A DNA stretch of 64,000 bases from Christensenellaceae bacterium OttesenSCG-928-K19. Lineage in GTDB: Bacteria; Bacillota; Clostridia; Christensenellales; Christensenellaceae. Made by a program: the position numbers and the translations under genes. Where the stretch lies: assembly GCA_030266015.1 (NCBI GenBank), contig JAJDHD010000003.1:1-64000 (forward strand), in the 5' to 3' direction. Shown here piece by piece: positions 1 through 8,064 of this stretch; position 1 is the stretch's first letter; each line of letters starts with the position of its first letter. The notes below the pieces were generated by a model. It worked only from the letters and a program-made list of their open reading frames with translations, had not been told where the DNA came from and made no database searches.

Positions 1-65
1 CTTGCAAAAGCTCCTTTTTTATTGCCCTTTTATCTCTACAGACGATACAGAAAGGAACTGTTTTT

Positions 66-3000
66 ATGCGAAAAATATCTAAAAAAACCATCGGTTTGCT
101 TTTGGTGATCGTGTTGTGTTTTTCCATGATGCCAATGTCAGCAATGGCAACGGCAGAGGGAACCACAGCCCCCATTACCGAAGAAACCCCCGATAATCAG
201 GGCGACGCACCCGCAGACGCCCCAAGCGATGAGGCCCCAAAACCAAGTGAGGCTCCCACGCCCGCGCCGAGTGAGGCACCTGAACCGAGCGCAGGCCCCG
301 AAGTCACAGACAGCACGGTAAGCTATGCCGCGCCGATTGAAGTTGCGCCTGAATTGGTGAAAGTGGTGGATAAGCCTTTGATAGAGGTTGTTTACCATTA
401 CTATGACGCAGCCCAAAACCAAAACGTCGGCAGTTTTGAGGAATATACCGTAGCGTCCACCCATTCATACAACGCACTTACAATGGCAAACGGCGATACC
501 ATTACCATTGCGGCAAACAAGTATCCGGCCCAAGTGCCAGTGAGTACGGACGCCTTGCGTTTCCGCGTCCTGCTTGATGGCAATGTGGATATTACCGCAC
601 AAGCGGCGTATGACGCGGCGGCGGGAACGGTCAGCCTGCCCCATGACTTTATGGGCCACAGCATAGCCGTTCTATGGTACTGCCCGACGTCCGAGATCAC
701 GCAGCTACCCGTTGCGGTGACGGTCAGCACATACCAAAACGGCGCGTTTGCCGATACCGTAACAGATTTGTCGCTTGCCTCCGATGCAAACATGATCAGT
801 GTTCCGCTTGCGGAAATGAGCAGTTTGGTTGTATCACAGAATGGCATTGACCTTGCCGAAAGCGCATACAGCATGAGTAGCGGCAACCTGAACATTTCCG
901 CATCTGCATTGGGCGGCGATATTGCAATCACGGCTTATGCCCCCAAAGCGGCAGCGCGTGGCATCACCACAATGGGAACATCCGCAACAACGGTTGTCCA
1001 CACAAGAAGCGCGGATCAGATATATTACGGCTATTATACGTCGTACTATACCGCCAATGGCCGGACGGCCTTTTGCCTTGATCCCACAGTGAGCGGCCTC
1101 AATGCAGGCACATACGATGTTTCGGGGTATCTCACCCGTGGCACGGGTTACGACGATTTGATAAAAGCGGCGTACTACCTCTACGGCGGCCCCGCCTATG
1201 ACAGCGTAAAAAACAACCTGTTTGGCGATCCCGACAGCATGGAGGCATACGGCCTTTGCCACGCGGCGGTAGCGTACATGTGGCTGGATAACCCATCGGC
1301 CTTTATGGGCCTTTCGGGTGCGACGCGGGATCACCTGTTGCGCGTGATTGATTCCGTAAACGCCCAAGCCATGCCGCCCGAAGGATTTGACGTTTTTCTC
1401 TACAATGTCGGATCAGGCACAAATCAGTCGCTTATCTCGTGGGACTATACCCCAACATCGAATCTGGAAATTGTGAAGGTTTCCAGTAACCCCGCCTTTA
1501 CAGACAACAATGATTGCTACTCTTTGGAGGGCGCGGTTTTCGGTGTCTACAACGGCAGCGACGAAAAAATAGGCAGCATCACCACGGACAAAGACGGCAA
1601 GGGCAAGTTAGAGGGCATTGCGGCCAATCAAACGGGCCTGTATATTTTGGAGGAAAAGCCACCCAAAGGCTATGCGGAGCATACGGAAAAAATACCGTTT
1701 GAGATCGTGGCGGGCCAAACAACCACAGTGGAGGTAAAAAACAAGCCGCAGGGCGATCCCGTAACTATTTTGCTGAAAAAGCAGGACGAGGCTTTAGCCG
1801 AAGGAAAGGCGCAGGGCGGCGCGACACTCAAAGGCGCACAGTTTACCATAAAGTATTACAAGGGCATCTATACCGAAAGTGAACTCAAAGGCAAGACGCC
1901 CGCCCGCAAATGGATCGTGGAAACCAACGCCAACGGTTTTGCCATGCTGCACCCTGACTTTGTGGTTGCGGGCAGCGATCCGTTGTACTTCGCAAGCAAT
2001 GGCACAACGCCCACAATCCCGCTGGGAACCGTGACCGTACAGGAAACAAAGGCCCCCACGGGATACCGCATCAATGACGAAATATTTGTCAGGTATTCCA
2101 AAACAGAGGGCAGGCGTGAGGCCGTAAATACCTACAATGAGCCGATCATAAAGGAACCGCCCATCCGTGGCGGCGTCGAGATCGAAAAGTGGGATTACGA
2201 GCTGAACCGCAGGGCCGTACCGCAGGGCGACGCCAGTTTAGCGGGCGCGGTCTTTGATATTTACAACAGGACGGGCAAGGATGTTGTTGTCGGCGGTAAG
2301 ACTTATGCCAACAATGCCGTTGTGTATACCATGACCACGAATGCCACGGGAGCGGCGAAAACGGCCAATGACCTACTCCCATACGGCGATTATGAGATCA
2401 TTGAAAAGACGGCCCCCACGGGATACCTGAACACGGGCGTCATTAAGCAGAAATTCAAGATCGAAAGCCACGGCGTTATCGTCAACCTGAAAACAAACAG
2501 CACCACGATCAAAAACAATGTGATCCGTGGCGGTGTCGAAATCGAAAAGTGGGATATCGAGCGCGACGAAAGCACGTTAAAGCAGGGTGACGCCGTTTTA
2601 TCGGGCGCGGTGCTTGAAATCTGGAACAGGAGCAAAGGCGTTGTTGTGGTGGGCGGCAAGGAATATGCCCCCAATACGGTTGTGCGCTACGGCCAGTACA
2701 TGCGCGGCAAGGAACATGGCAGCGCACAATTTGGCGGTATAAAGGACATTGCGCGTCGATACAAGCAGGATGAAAATATCATCCTATCCCAAAATGTATG
2801 TATCGGCCTTGATATGTACCGCCACCAACACAACCTGAATATTTTTTGCCTCGGTGGATCAGGCTCGTCCAAGTCCAGATCATTTTGTATCCCGTCACTG
2901 CTCAATGGAAATACCAATTTTATTGCGAGTGATCCCAAAGGTGAATTGCTACGCAGCACGGGCGGCGCACTTGAAAAGATGGGATATGACGTAAAGGTGC

Positions 3001-3305
3001 TGAATTTGATAGATATGGAAAACTCGCATTGCTACAACCCTTTTACTTATTTGCGGAAGGATGAAGATGTAATTTCCATGATAACCTGTCTGATCAAGAA
3101 CACCACACCCAAGAACGCCATGCAGAATGATCCCTTTTGGGAAAAAGCTGAAATGGGGCTGCTACAAGCACTGATGTACTATCTATGGTACGAGGCCCCG
3201 CCCTACGAACAAACGCTATCAATGGTGGCCGACATGCTTGTTTATGCAGATGTACGGGAGGACGACGAAACCCACGAAGAAAACAAGGAAAGGGGGCAAG
3301 CGTAA
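66..3305 (+). CDS. Chimeric ORF: thioester/Cna-B surface adhesin fused in frame to a VirD4 coupling-protein fragment
   Basis: The first ~30 residues are a Sec signal peptide (charged MRKISKK, hydrophobic core, AMA cleavage region), followed by a Pro/Glu/Ala linker. A thioester-domain-like region follows (FCLDP near residue 340, a later NQ pair), then Cna-B/SpaA-type modules, two of them opening with the near-identical GGVEIEKWD. Near residue 880 the adhesin stops mid-module and the frame continues as a VirD4/TraG conjugation ATPase: KEHGSAQFGG, a Walker A-like GGSGSSKSRSF (the usual Gly before Lys is Ser), then DPKGELL. The last residues (HEENKERGQA) look like the tail of a further gene. There is no LPXTG anchor and the ATPase core is incomplete. 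SD AAAGGAAC precedes ATG 66. Either internal deletions in an integrative conjugative element or an assembly join at repeats could explain it; neither half is likely to work as its parent did. Confidence 0.75.
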   Translation: MRKISKKTIGLLLVIVLCFSMMPMSAMATAEGTTAPITEETPDNQGDAPADAPSDEAPKPSEAPTPAPSEAPEPSAGPEVTDSTVSYAAPIEVAPELVKVVDKPLIEVVYHYYDAAQNQNVGSFEEYTVASTHSYNALTMANGDTITIAANKYPAQVPVSTDALRFRVLLDGNVDITAQAAYDAAAGTVSLPHDFMGHSIAVLWYCPTSEITQLPVAVTVSTYQNGAFADTVTDLSLASDANMISVPLAEMSSLVVSQNGIDLAESAYSMSSGNLNISASALGGDIAITAYAPKAAARGITTMGTSATTVVHTRSADQIYYGYYTSYYTANGRTAFCLDPTVSGLNAGTYDVSGYLTRGTGYDDLIKAAYYLYGGPAYDSVKNNLFGDPDSMEAYGLCHAAVAYMWLDNPSAFMGLSGATRDHLLRVIDSVNAQAMPPEGFDVFLYNVGSGTNQSLISWDYTPTSNLEIVKVSSNPAFTDNNDCYSLEGAVFGVYNGSDEKIGSITTDKDGKGKLEGIAANQTGLYILEEKPPKGYAEHTEKIPFEIVAGQTTTVEVKNKPQGDPVTILLKKQDEALAEGKAQGGATLKGAQFTIKYYKGIYTESELKGKTPARKWIVETNANGFAMLHPDFVVAGSDPLYFASNGTTPTIPLGTVTVQETKAPTGYRINDEIFVRYSKTEGRREAVNTYNEPIIKEPPIRGGVEIEKWDYELNRRAVPQGDASLAGAVFDIYNRTGKDVVVGGKTYANNAVVYTMTTNATGAAKTANDLLPYGDYEIIEKTAPTGYLNTGVIKQKFKIESHGVIVNLKTNSTTIKNNVIRGGVEIEKWDIERDESTLKQGDAVLSGAVLEIWNRSKGVVVVGGKEYAPNTVVRYGQYMRGKEHGSAQFGGIKDIARRYKQDENIILSQNVCIGLDMYRHQHNLNIFCLGGSGSSKSRSFCIPSLLNGNTNFIASDPKGELLRSTGGALEKMGYDVKVLNLIDMENSHCYNPFTYLRKDEDVISMITCLIKNTTPKNAMQNDPFWEKAEMGLLQALMYYLWYEAPPYEQTLSMVADMLVYADVREDDETHEENKERGQA

Positions 3306-3676
3306 TGGCACAATGGAAACCGAAAGCAAGTAAAGAGGTACACAAATACCCGAAATCAGTACAAAAGAGCATCCCGATCAAAGCCGTGCATCCGCACGGT
3401 ATTTTTGAACATAACGGCGAATATACCATGTCAGGCACGTTTACCGACGTCAACTATCAGGCGGCAAGCATGGAAGATCAGGAGTTTGTTTTTGGCGGGC
3501 AGCAGGAGCTTATTAAGGCCCTTGAAATTGACGAACATGCCAACCGCAATAGCTATAGTGATAACTTAAAATATCGCTTTAGCGTAACGCCGATGGGTGT
3601 TAATAGGAAATTGGCTTGCCAAGTTTCCACGCCCATTTCTATGCTTTTATCGACCGCCGCCCTGACCTGTTCGTAA
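3305..3676 (+). pseudogene. VirB4/TraE conjugation ATPase, N-terminal stub
   Basis: The ATG overlaps the stop of the preceding ORF (TAATG). Residues ~1-75 match the start of Firmicute VirB4/TraE proteins, with the KSVQKSIPI, GIFEHNGEYTMSGTFTDVNY and ASMEDQEF stretches typical of the family; full proteins are about 800 residues and carry the ATPase at the C-terminus. Here homology ends near position 3550 and the remaining ~45 codons are the antisense of the small gene behind the Y-family polymerase. No Walker motifs remain, so this is a dead fragment of a type IV secretion gene. The order VirD4 piece, then PrgI-like tail, then VirB4 suggests a collapsed Tn1549/CTn-like transfer module (inference). 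Confidence 0.75.
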
Positions 3677-3789
3677 TTAGTGCTTCGCTCTATGACTTCA
3701 AAACCGGGGTTGTCGTAGATAAAGCAAGTAAGAAGTATTGCACGTTCATGATCTTTCAAGCTATTGCCTAGCTCCGTGATGTGCTTCAC
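3553..3789 (-). CDS. Small hypothetical protein translationally coupled to the polymerase fragment
   Basis: This 78-residue ORF begins with GTG overlapping the polymerase stop codon by four bases (GTGA), a layout typical of coupled translation and of the small genes that commonly sit behind Y-family polymerases in Firmicute mobile elements. It is mixed-charge, mostly helical in appearance, with no membrane segment or motif I recognise. The C-terminal ~10 residues probably lie past the junction with VirB4 sequence, so the original C-terminus may be lost. Function unknown; I am only fairly sure it was once a real gene. Confidence 0.45.
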   Translation of the reverse strand: MKHITELGNSLKDHERAILLTCFIYDNPGFEVIERSTNYEQVRAAVDKSIEMGVETWQANFLLTPIGVTLKRYFKLSL

Positions 3790-4637
3790 AAATCTGTCTG
3801 TAGATGAAAACGGAGCAGATTTTTTTGTTTTGATGTAATCGGGTAGCGAAAACTGTAGTTTTCATGGAAAAGCTGCATCGTGCTTTCAAATAGCTCTGAT
3901 GCAAGGCATGTTGGATATTTTAACTTGCGTTGTCGTGTAAAACCCATCAGGTTATTATCCCTCAAACTAATTTCCACGGTTGTTGCCAGTAATCCATCTG
4001 CACGTAGTTGTGTTGCAACGCTTTCGCATAACACCATAAATGTTATTTCCACATCATCTACGGTCACTAAATCGCGCGGTGTAGTCCTTCCATTGCCGAC
4101 AGACTTACGAGGGCTAACATACCCTTTTGGGCGTACAGGTGACGCATCTTTTCCATTGGCATAAATCCAAAGGTATTCACCCCATTTTCCAAACCATGAT
4201 CGTAAACGGTCTAACGGTGTTTGAGCAAGATCGCCTATTGTATAAACACTTCTCAAATCCAACTTCCGTGCCGTTGCCCGCCCCACGCCAAACAATTCAG
4301 TCACGGGCAACGTCCAAACCGTATCTTTGTAATTCTCTTTTCCGTATATCTGTGTTTCGTCCGTTCCGGCCTGATCGGAGGCCAACTTTGCGAATATCTT
4401 GTTATATGACACTCCTACAGATATAGTAATCCCCATTTCGCGTTTTACACGCTCCCGTATTGTCGTGGCAAAATCTTCCCCTGTCATTTGAAACAGTTTC
4501 CTTGCCCCGCGAATGTTCATAAATCCCTCGTCAATACTGAATATTTCCACCAAATTTGAATATGTAGAGCATATATTATCAAATAGTTGGTGACAGTATT
4601 TTTTATATAAGGGATAGTTGGGAGGGCATATCCTCAT
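3786..4637 (-). pseudogene. Y-family DNA polymerase (DinB/ImpB/UvrX-type), 5'-truncated
   Basis: The frame carries most of a translesion polymerase: FSIDEGFMN (the SIDE catalytic box), GISVGVSYNKI-type palm sequence (ISVGVSYNKIFAKLASD), the helix-hairpin-helix LFGVGRATARKL, and a little-finger domain. About 90 residues at the N-terminus are missing, including the conserved D-x-x-(F/N)-F/Y-AS segment that supplies a metal-binding Asp, so it should be inactive. The first codon in frame (ATG 4637) reads straight into PPNYPLYKKY, which is internal in the family. Upstream sequence (4640-4690) shows no matching continuation. Such polymerases are frequent cargo of integrative elements, in keeping with the conjugation debris next to it. 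Confidence 0.8.
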
Positions 4638-4695
4638 AAATTATATTGTTTTGCCTATATCATAGAACTTGCAGATAAAACCAAGACATTTTTAT

Positions 4696-5169
4696 TCATT
4701 TTCCAGTATCCTTTAGGCCCTTGACGTTTGAATCTGCCTTTGACATTTCCTGCTCCAAAATATCACCGTAAATATTCGTTGTGGAAATGAATTGCTCAAA
4801 TATATCCTCCATTTGGCTGACAACACGATTTTCAATATCCATCAGGGGCGAAAGAATCTCTTTGGCATATTTACGCCCTTTTGTCGTCAATACCAATTCC
4901 TTAACGCGCTTGTCCTCCAAGTTGGATATAAGATCAATGAGGCCATCTTTTTTCATGGTGGTAACAACATTGTTGATAGATTGTTTTGGTATACCAAACC
5001 CATCACTAATGCGCTTTTGCGTGGCCATTCCTTCCACATAAAGCGTATAGAGAATGTTCAAAGCGAAATAGTTTATATTGTTTTGTTGCGCCCACCTAGA
5101 GTACAGGCCCTTGATCCGGCTCATAGCTGCATTGAGTGATGCAATTTGGCTGTTTTCTTTTGAATCCAT
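4696..5169 (-). CDS. MarR-family transcriptional regulator
   Basis: 157 residues with the MarR winged-helix layout: N-terminal dimerisation helix, ATQKRISDGFGIPKQSINN recognition region (residues ~50-70), the DKRVKELVLTTKGR wing with its characteristic Asp-x-Arg, and a C-terminal helix. It would act as a dimer on a palindromic operator and respond to a small phenolic or oxidative ligand, as the family does; the ligand here is unknown. It lies 28 bases after the headless aldo/keto reductase on the same strand, which suggests a former two-gene redox operon. The gene itself looks complete. Confidence 0.85.
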   Translation of the reverse strand: MDSKENSQIASLNAAMSRIKGLYSRWAQQNNINYFALNILYTLYVEGMATQKRISDGFGIPKQSINNVVTTMKKDGLIDLISNLEDKRVKELVLTTKGRKYAKEILSPLMDIENRVVSQMEDIFEQFISTTNIYGDILEQEMSKADSNVKGLKDTGK

Positions 5170-5197
5170 GACATTGTAGCTCCTGTTATCATTTTAA

Positions 5198-6002
5198 TCA
5201 TTGCGCCTGCTCTTGCTCAAAAGCGTTTGCAACGTCTTTCAGTCTACCCATAATTTCTAACTTTTGAGGGCAACGCTTTTCGCATTGTCCGCATTCGATA
5301 CAATCCGACGCCTTGCCATTGCTTTTGATATAATTATCATAATTGACCTGTTGGGGATAAAACGGAGCCTCACCCATTTGTTTCATGTTATTATACAATG
5401 CAAAATAGTTGGGGATCAGTATGTTTTGCGGGCAGTCTTTCAAACAGTACCCGCAGGCGGTACAACCAATCTCAATGCTTTCATCTATTGTTTTTATGGC
5501 CTCATTTATAATCGCGTATTCTTCCGCATTAAGTGGCTTAAAATCCACCATGTAGCCTATGTTGTCCTGCATTTGCTCCATTGTGGACATACCGCTTAAT
5601 ACCATAGCTACATTATCGAGGCTTGCGGCGTAGCGTATGGCCCACGACGCCACGGAAAGATCGGGATGGTATTGCTTAAAAAGTTTTTCCGCTTTTTCCG
5701 GCACGGACGCAAGCATACCGCCTTTCACCGGCTCCATAACAATGACAGGCTTTTTGTGCTTTTGCGCCACTTCATAGCACTTCCGCGATTGTATGCCCTC
5801 ATTATTCCAATCAAGGTAGTTTATCTGTAATTGCACAATATCCACGTTTGGGTAAGTGCTTAAAATTTCATCCAACAGTACGGCGTCGCCATGAAAAGAA
5901 AAGCCAACATGTACGGCCTTTCCTTCGGCTTTAATTTTTTGTAAAAATTCAAAGCTCCCGTTTTCCTGCGCCGTTTTGTAATAATCGGATACGATGCTAG
6001 CG
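5198..6002 (-). pseudogene. Aldo/keto reductase with C-terminal 4Fe-4S ferredoxin domain, 5'-truncated
   Basis: The readable frame runs back from the stop to a TAG near 6002. It begins inside the TIM barrel ([14 protein letters not shown], then [16 protein letters not shown]), continues through [10 protein letters not shown] and VMEPVKGG, and ends with two ferredoxin-type clusters: [12 protein letters not shown] and [12 protein letters not shown]. Complete relatives are ~370-390 residues; about 110 N-terminal residues with the catalytic Asp/Tyr region are absent. A gene finder may offer a TTG start at 5875 giving 225 residues, but the upstream codons are plainly reductase, so that start is an artefact of truncation. 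The frame upstream of 6002 encodes unrelated residues. Its loss fits the other broken genes in this stretch. Confidence 0.75.
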
Positions 6003-6227
6003 CCCTAAAAAAGTATTCGCTATATTTTCGCGCAAATCCCCGCAGATATATTAAATCGATATTGGAATCATCAACCACAACGTGTACATGGCAGTTTTTC
6101 CCCATTTAATAAAAACCACCGTTTGGGCGTTTTTCGCGAAAGAAAAAAGGTGCGATAATAAAAACACCTTTCACTTTTATCATGCCGTTGCGGTAAACAT
6201 TTTAATAATGACATGAGGAGGTGTGCC

Positions 6228-7397
6228 ATGCCCGCAAACAAAAGTATTGCCGCGATCCTTGCCGGGAACCATAACAAACACCCGGGCTCACCGGCAGGCA
6301 ACAGCCCCAAAGATGCAGCCTCGCCCTTCGCAAGCAATCATAGCGCTGATTTTTTATTTGATAACCACGTAGCTGTAATTAATATGCCCCGGCAATATAC
6401 TACCGTGGCAGGCCCGCAACCTAAAACTCATCCTACTGCTTTTTTTGTCCCTTCTGGCAGTGCGGCGGACAATGCCGCAGGAATAGCGGACGCAATATAT
6501 AAAAATATTCGTTTTATAGACGATCACAAGCCGGAAGATGTTCTCATATTATTTGGTGACTATATTTATGATATCGATTACAAAAGCATCCTCGACTATC
6601 ACAAAAGCAATGGCGCGGAAATAACACTGACTGTAACACCCGTCCGACCGGGCAGTACCTATCGGGTTGGCATGGTCTCTGTAGATGGCAAAATGATGAT
6701 CGATCACTACAAAAACAGAACCGTTAAATCAACCCTTGCCCAAACATCCCATGGCATCAGTGTGTTCAAATGGCCTGTACTCAAAAGCATTATAACGGCA
6801 GACCACCGCAAACCATCTTCGGAGCACAGTTTTGAAGCTGATATCCTCCCCGCCATGCTGGACAGCCATTGCAGGGCGCTCGCATATTATTCCGACCGTT
6901 ACTGGCAGGATATTTGGATGGTGTGTGGCCTGTGGCAAAGAAATCCAAATGCATCGGCGTCATCTGTGTCGCTGGCACTGCTAAACCGATATTTACAGCA
7001 TATCCCCTTTCCGGAAGACTCCCCGGTAATTATAGAGCCAGGCAGCGATGCAGACAATCGTGTTGTTCCAGATCATTGCAATATGGCCGGTTACGTAGAA
7101 AACTGCGTTATATCAGACAACGTGACTGTGGAAGAAGGCGCTGTCGTGGCCAATTCAGTATTAATGGATGGCGTACATATTGGCAAAAACGCAATTGTAA
7201 ACTGCGCAATTATCGGGTCGCGTGCCGATATCATGCACGGGGCATATATCGGAGCAGAATCCGGCCTATCGAGTTACATCGACCGCAAGCTTTGCACTGA
7301 CAGAATGACATTGATAGCGCCGGATACCGTGGTGGACGCAGGCGTGTATATCCAGAGCGGCTCACACGTAAACAGACCCTTTGTTTCTTATGATTAA
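6228..7397 (+). CDS. GlgC/GlgD-like nucleotidyltransferase homologue, active-site motifs degenerate
   Basis: 389 residues from ATG 6228, chosen because GAGGAGG (6215-6221) sits six bases upstream; an in-frame ATG at 6213 overlaps that Shine-Dalgarno. The N-terminal Rossmann-like half keeps the family outline (IAAILAGN, LFGDYIYDIDY, a PGSTYRVGMV region, SFEADILPAML) and the C-terminal half is a left-handed beta-helix with hexapeptide-like turns (NCVISDNVTVEEGAVV, HIGKNAIV). The Gly-rich GGGxGxRL loop and the KPxxPF segment of ADP-glucose pyrophosphorylase are not there; the same stretch reads NHNKHPGSPAGN. It therefore resembles the non-catalytic GlgD subunit, yet no glgC, glgA or glgB is next to it. 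Role unknown: a regulatory paralogue or a decaying copy. Confidence 0.75.
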   Translation: MPANKSIAAILAGNHNKHPGSPAGNSPKDAASPFASNHSADFLFDNHVAVINMPRQYTTVAGPQPKTHPTAFFVPSGSAADNAAGIADAIYKNIRFIDDHKPEDVLILFGDYIYDIDYKSILDYHKSNGAEITLTVTPVRPGSTYRVGMVSVDGKMMIDHYKNRTVKSTLAQTSHGISVFKWPVLKSIITADHRKPSSEHSFEADILPAMLDSHCRALAYYSDRYWQDIWMVCGLWQRNPNASASSVSLALLNRYLQHIPFPEDSPVIIEPGSDADNRVVPDHCNMAGYVENCVISDNVTVEEGAVVANSVLMDGVHIGKNAIVNCAIIGSRADIMHGAYIGAESGLSSYIDRKLCTDRMTLIAPDTVVDAGVYIQSGSHVNRPFVSYD

Positions 7398-7456
7398 CCA
7401 GCCCGCTTCATCCAAAAACAAAAGAATAGCCTTCATGCACGGAAATCAACAGGCTG

Positions 7457-7894
7457 TCACGGCAACGACTCATCCGAGGCTGTGAGGAACTTCCGCTCCA
7501 CATTCAGCTTCTCTAGCAACCGGATAAAAAAATCAGCTTCCACAGGCGTCATGCCGGACAGCAGTTCTTTTTGTGCGCTTTCCCTTGCTTTTTGGATAAT
7601 GGGGTAATACTCTTTCGCTTTTGGCGAAGGATAGAGGTGGTAGGCGCGCTTGTCTTGTTCGTTTTGCTTGCGGTCGATAAACCCGTCTGCAATCAGCAGC
7701 TTCACCGCTTTTGCAGCAGAGCTTTTGTCTACAAGCAGCTCGGCAGCCAGCTCCTCCTGGGAGATCCCTCCGTGATCGCAAATGCACAACACATACATAT
7801 AAAGCCCGGGTTTGATATCCATACCCTTAAGCGCATGGGCAATAGAGATATGCGATAAGCGATGCGCCCTTGCTATTATCTTGCTAATATCCAT
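7457..7894 (-). CDS. MarR-family regulator, divergent from the MATE efflux gene
   Basis: 145 residues with a MarR fold: GGISQEELAAELLVDKSSAAKAV recognition region (about residues 43-65), wing with EQDKRAYHLYPSPKAKE, and a C-terminal dimerisation helix. It is transcribed away from the MATE transporter, with 170 bases between the starts that hold a promoter for each side and a palindrome. This is the layout of S. aureus mepR/mepA, where MarR represses itself and the pump until a cationic drug binds. By analogy it likely represses both genes here; the inducer cannot be read from the sequence. Confidence 0.88.
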   Translation of the reverse strand: MDISKIIARAHRLSHISIAHALKGMDIKPGLYMYVLCICDHGGISQEELAAELLVDKSSAAKAVKLLIADGFIDRKQNEQDKRAYHLYPSPKAKEYYPIIQKARESAQKELLSGMTPVEADFFIRLLEKLNVERKFLTASDESLP

Positions 7895-7928
7895 ACCGAC
7901 ACTCCCAAAAAGTTTCTAAGTCAACTAC

Positions 7929-7957
7929 ATTATAGCGTAGTCCCATGATGCGGTCAA
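7929..7957 (-). promoter_or_regulatory. Sigma-A-type promoter of the MarR gene
   Basis: On the minus strand TTGACC (7957-7952) and a perfect TATAAT (7934-7929) are separated by 17 bases, 35 bases before the MarR start. A TAGTTGACT stretch just downstream resembles one arm of the palindrome in front of the MATE gene, so the repressor may also bind here. Confidence 0.7.
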
Positions 7958-7982
7958 TGCAAAAACTGAATATAAATAAGTA

Positions 7983-8011
7983 TTGACATCACTGCAAGAA
8001 AGTCGTACAAT
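7983..8011 (+). promoter_or_regulatory. Sigma-A-type promoter of the MATE gene
   Basis: TTGACA (7983-7988) and TACAAT (8006-8011) with exactly 17 bases between them, ~54 bases before the MATE start codon. This is the strongest housekeeping-type promoter I can see in the window. Confidence 0.8.
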
Positions 8012-8018
8012 ACAAATC

Positions 8019-8034
8019 AGTTGCACATGCAACT
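8019..8034. promoter_or_regulatory. Palindromic operator, probable MarR site
   Basis: AGTTGCA-CA-TGCAACT is a perfect 7+7 palindrome starting eight bases after the -10 box, so it covers the expected transcription start of the MATE gene. A bound MarR dimer would block initiation. The assignment to the divergent MarR is inference from position. Confidence 0.6.
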
Positions 8035-8064
8035 AATTGCGATGAACTTATGGAGGTGTAAAAT

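Noticed and set aside
6146-6171. Hairpin AAAGGTG...CACCTTT with a minus-strand T run
   Set aside because: Terminator-like, but no minus-strand gene ends there; possibly a relic of a deleted gene.
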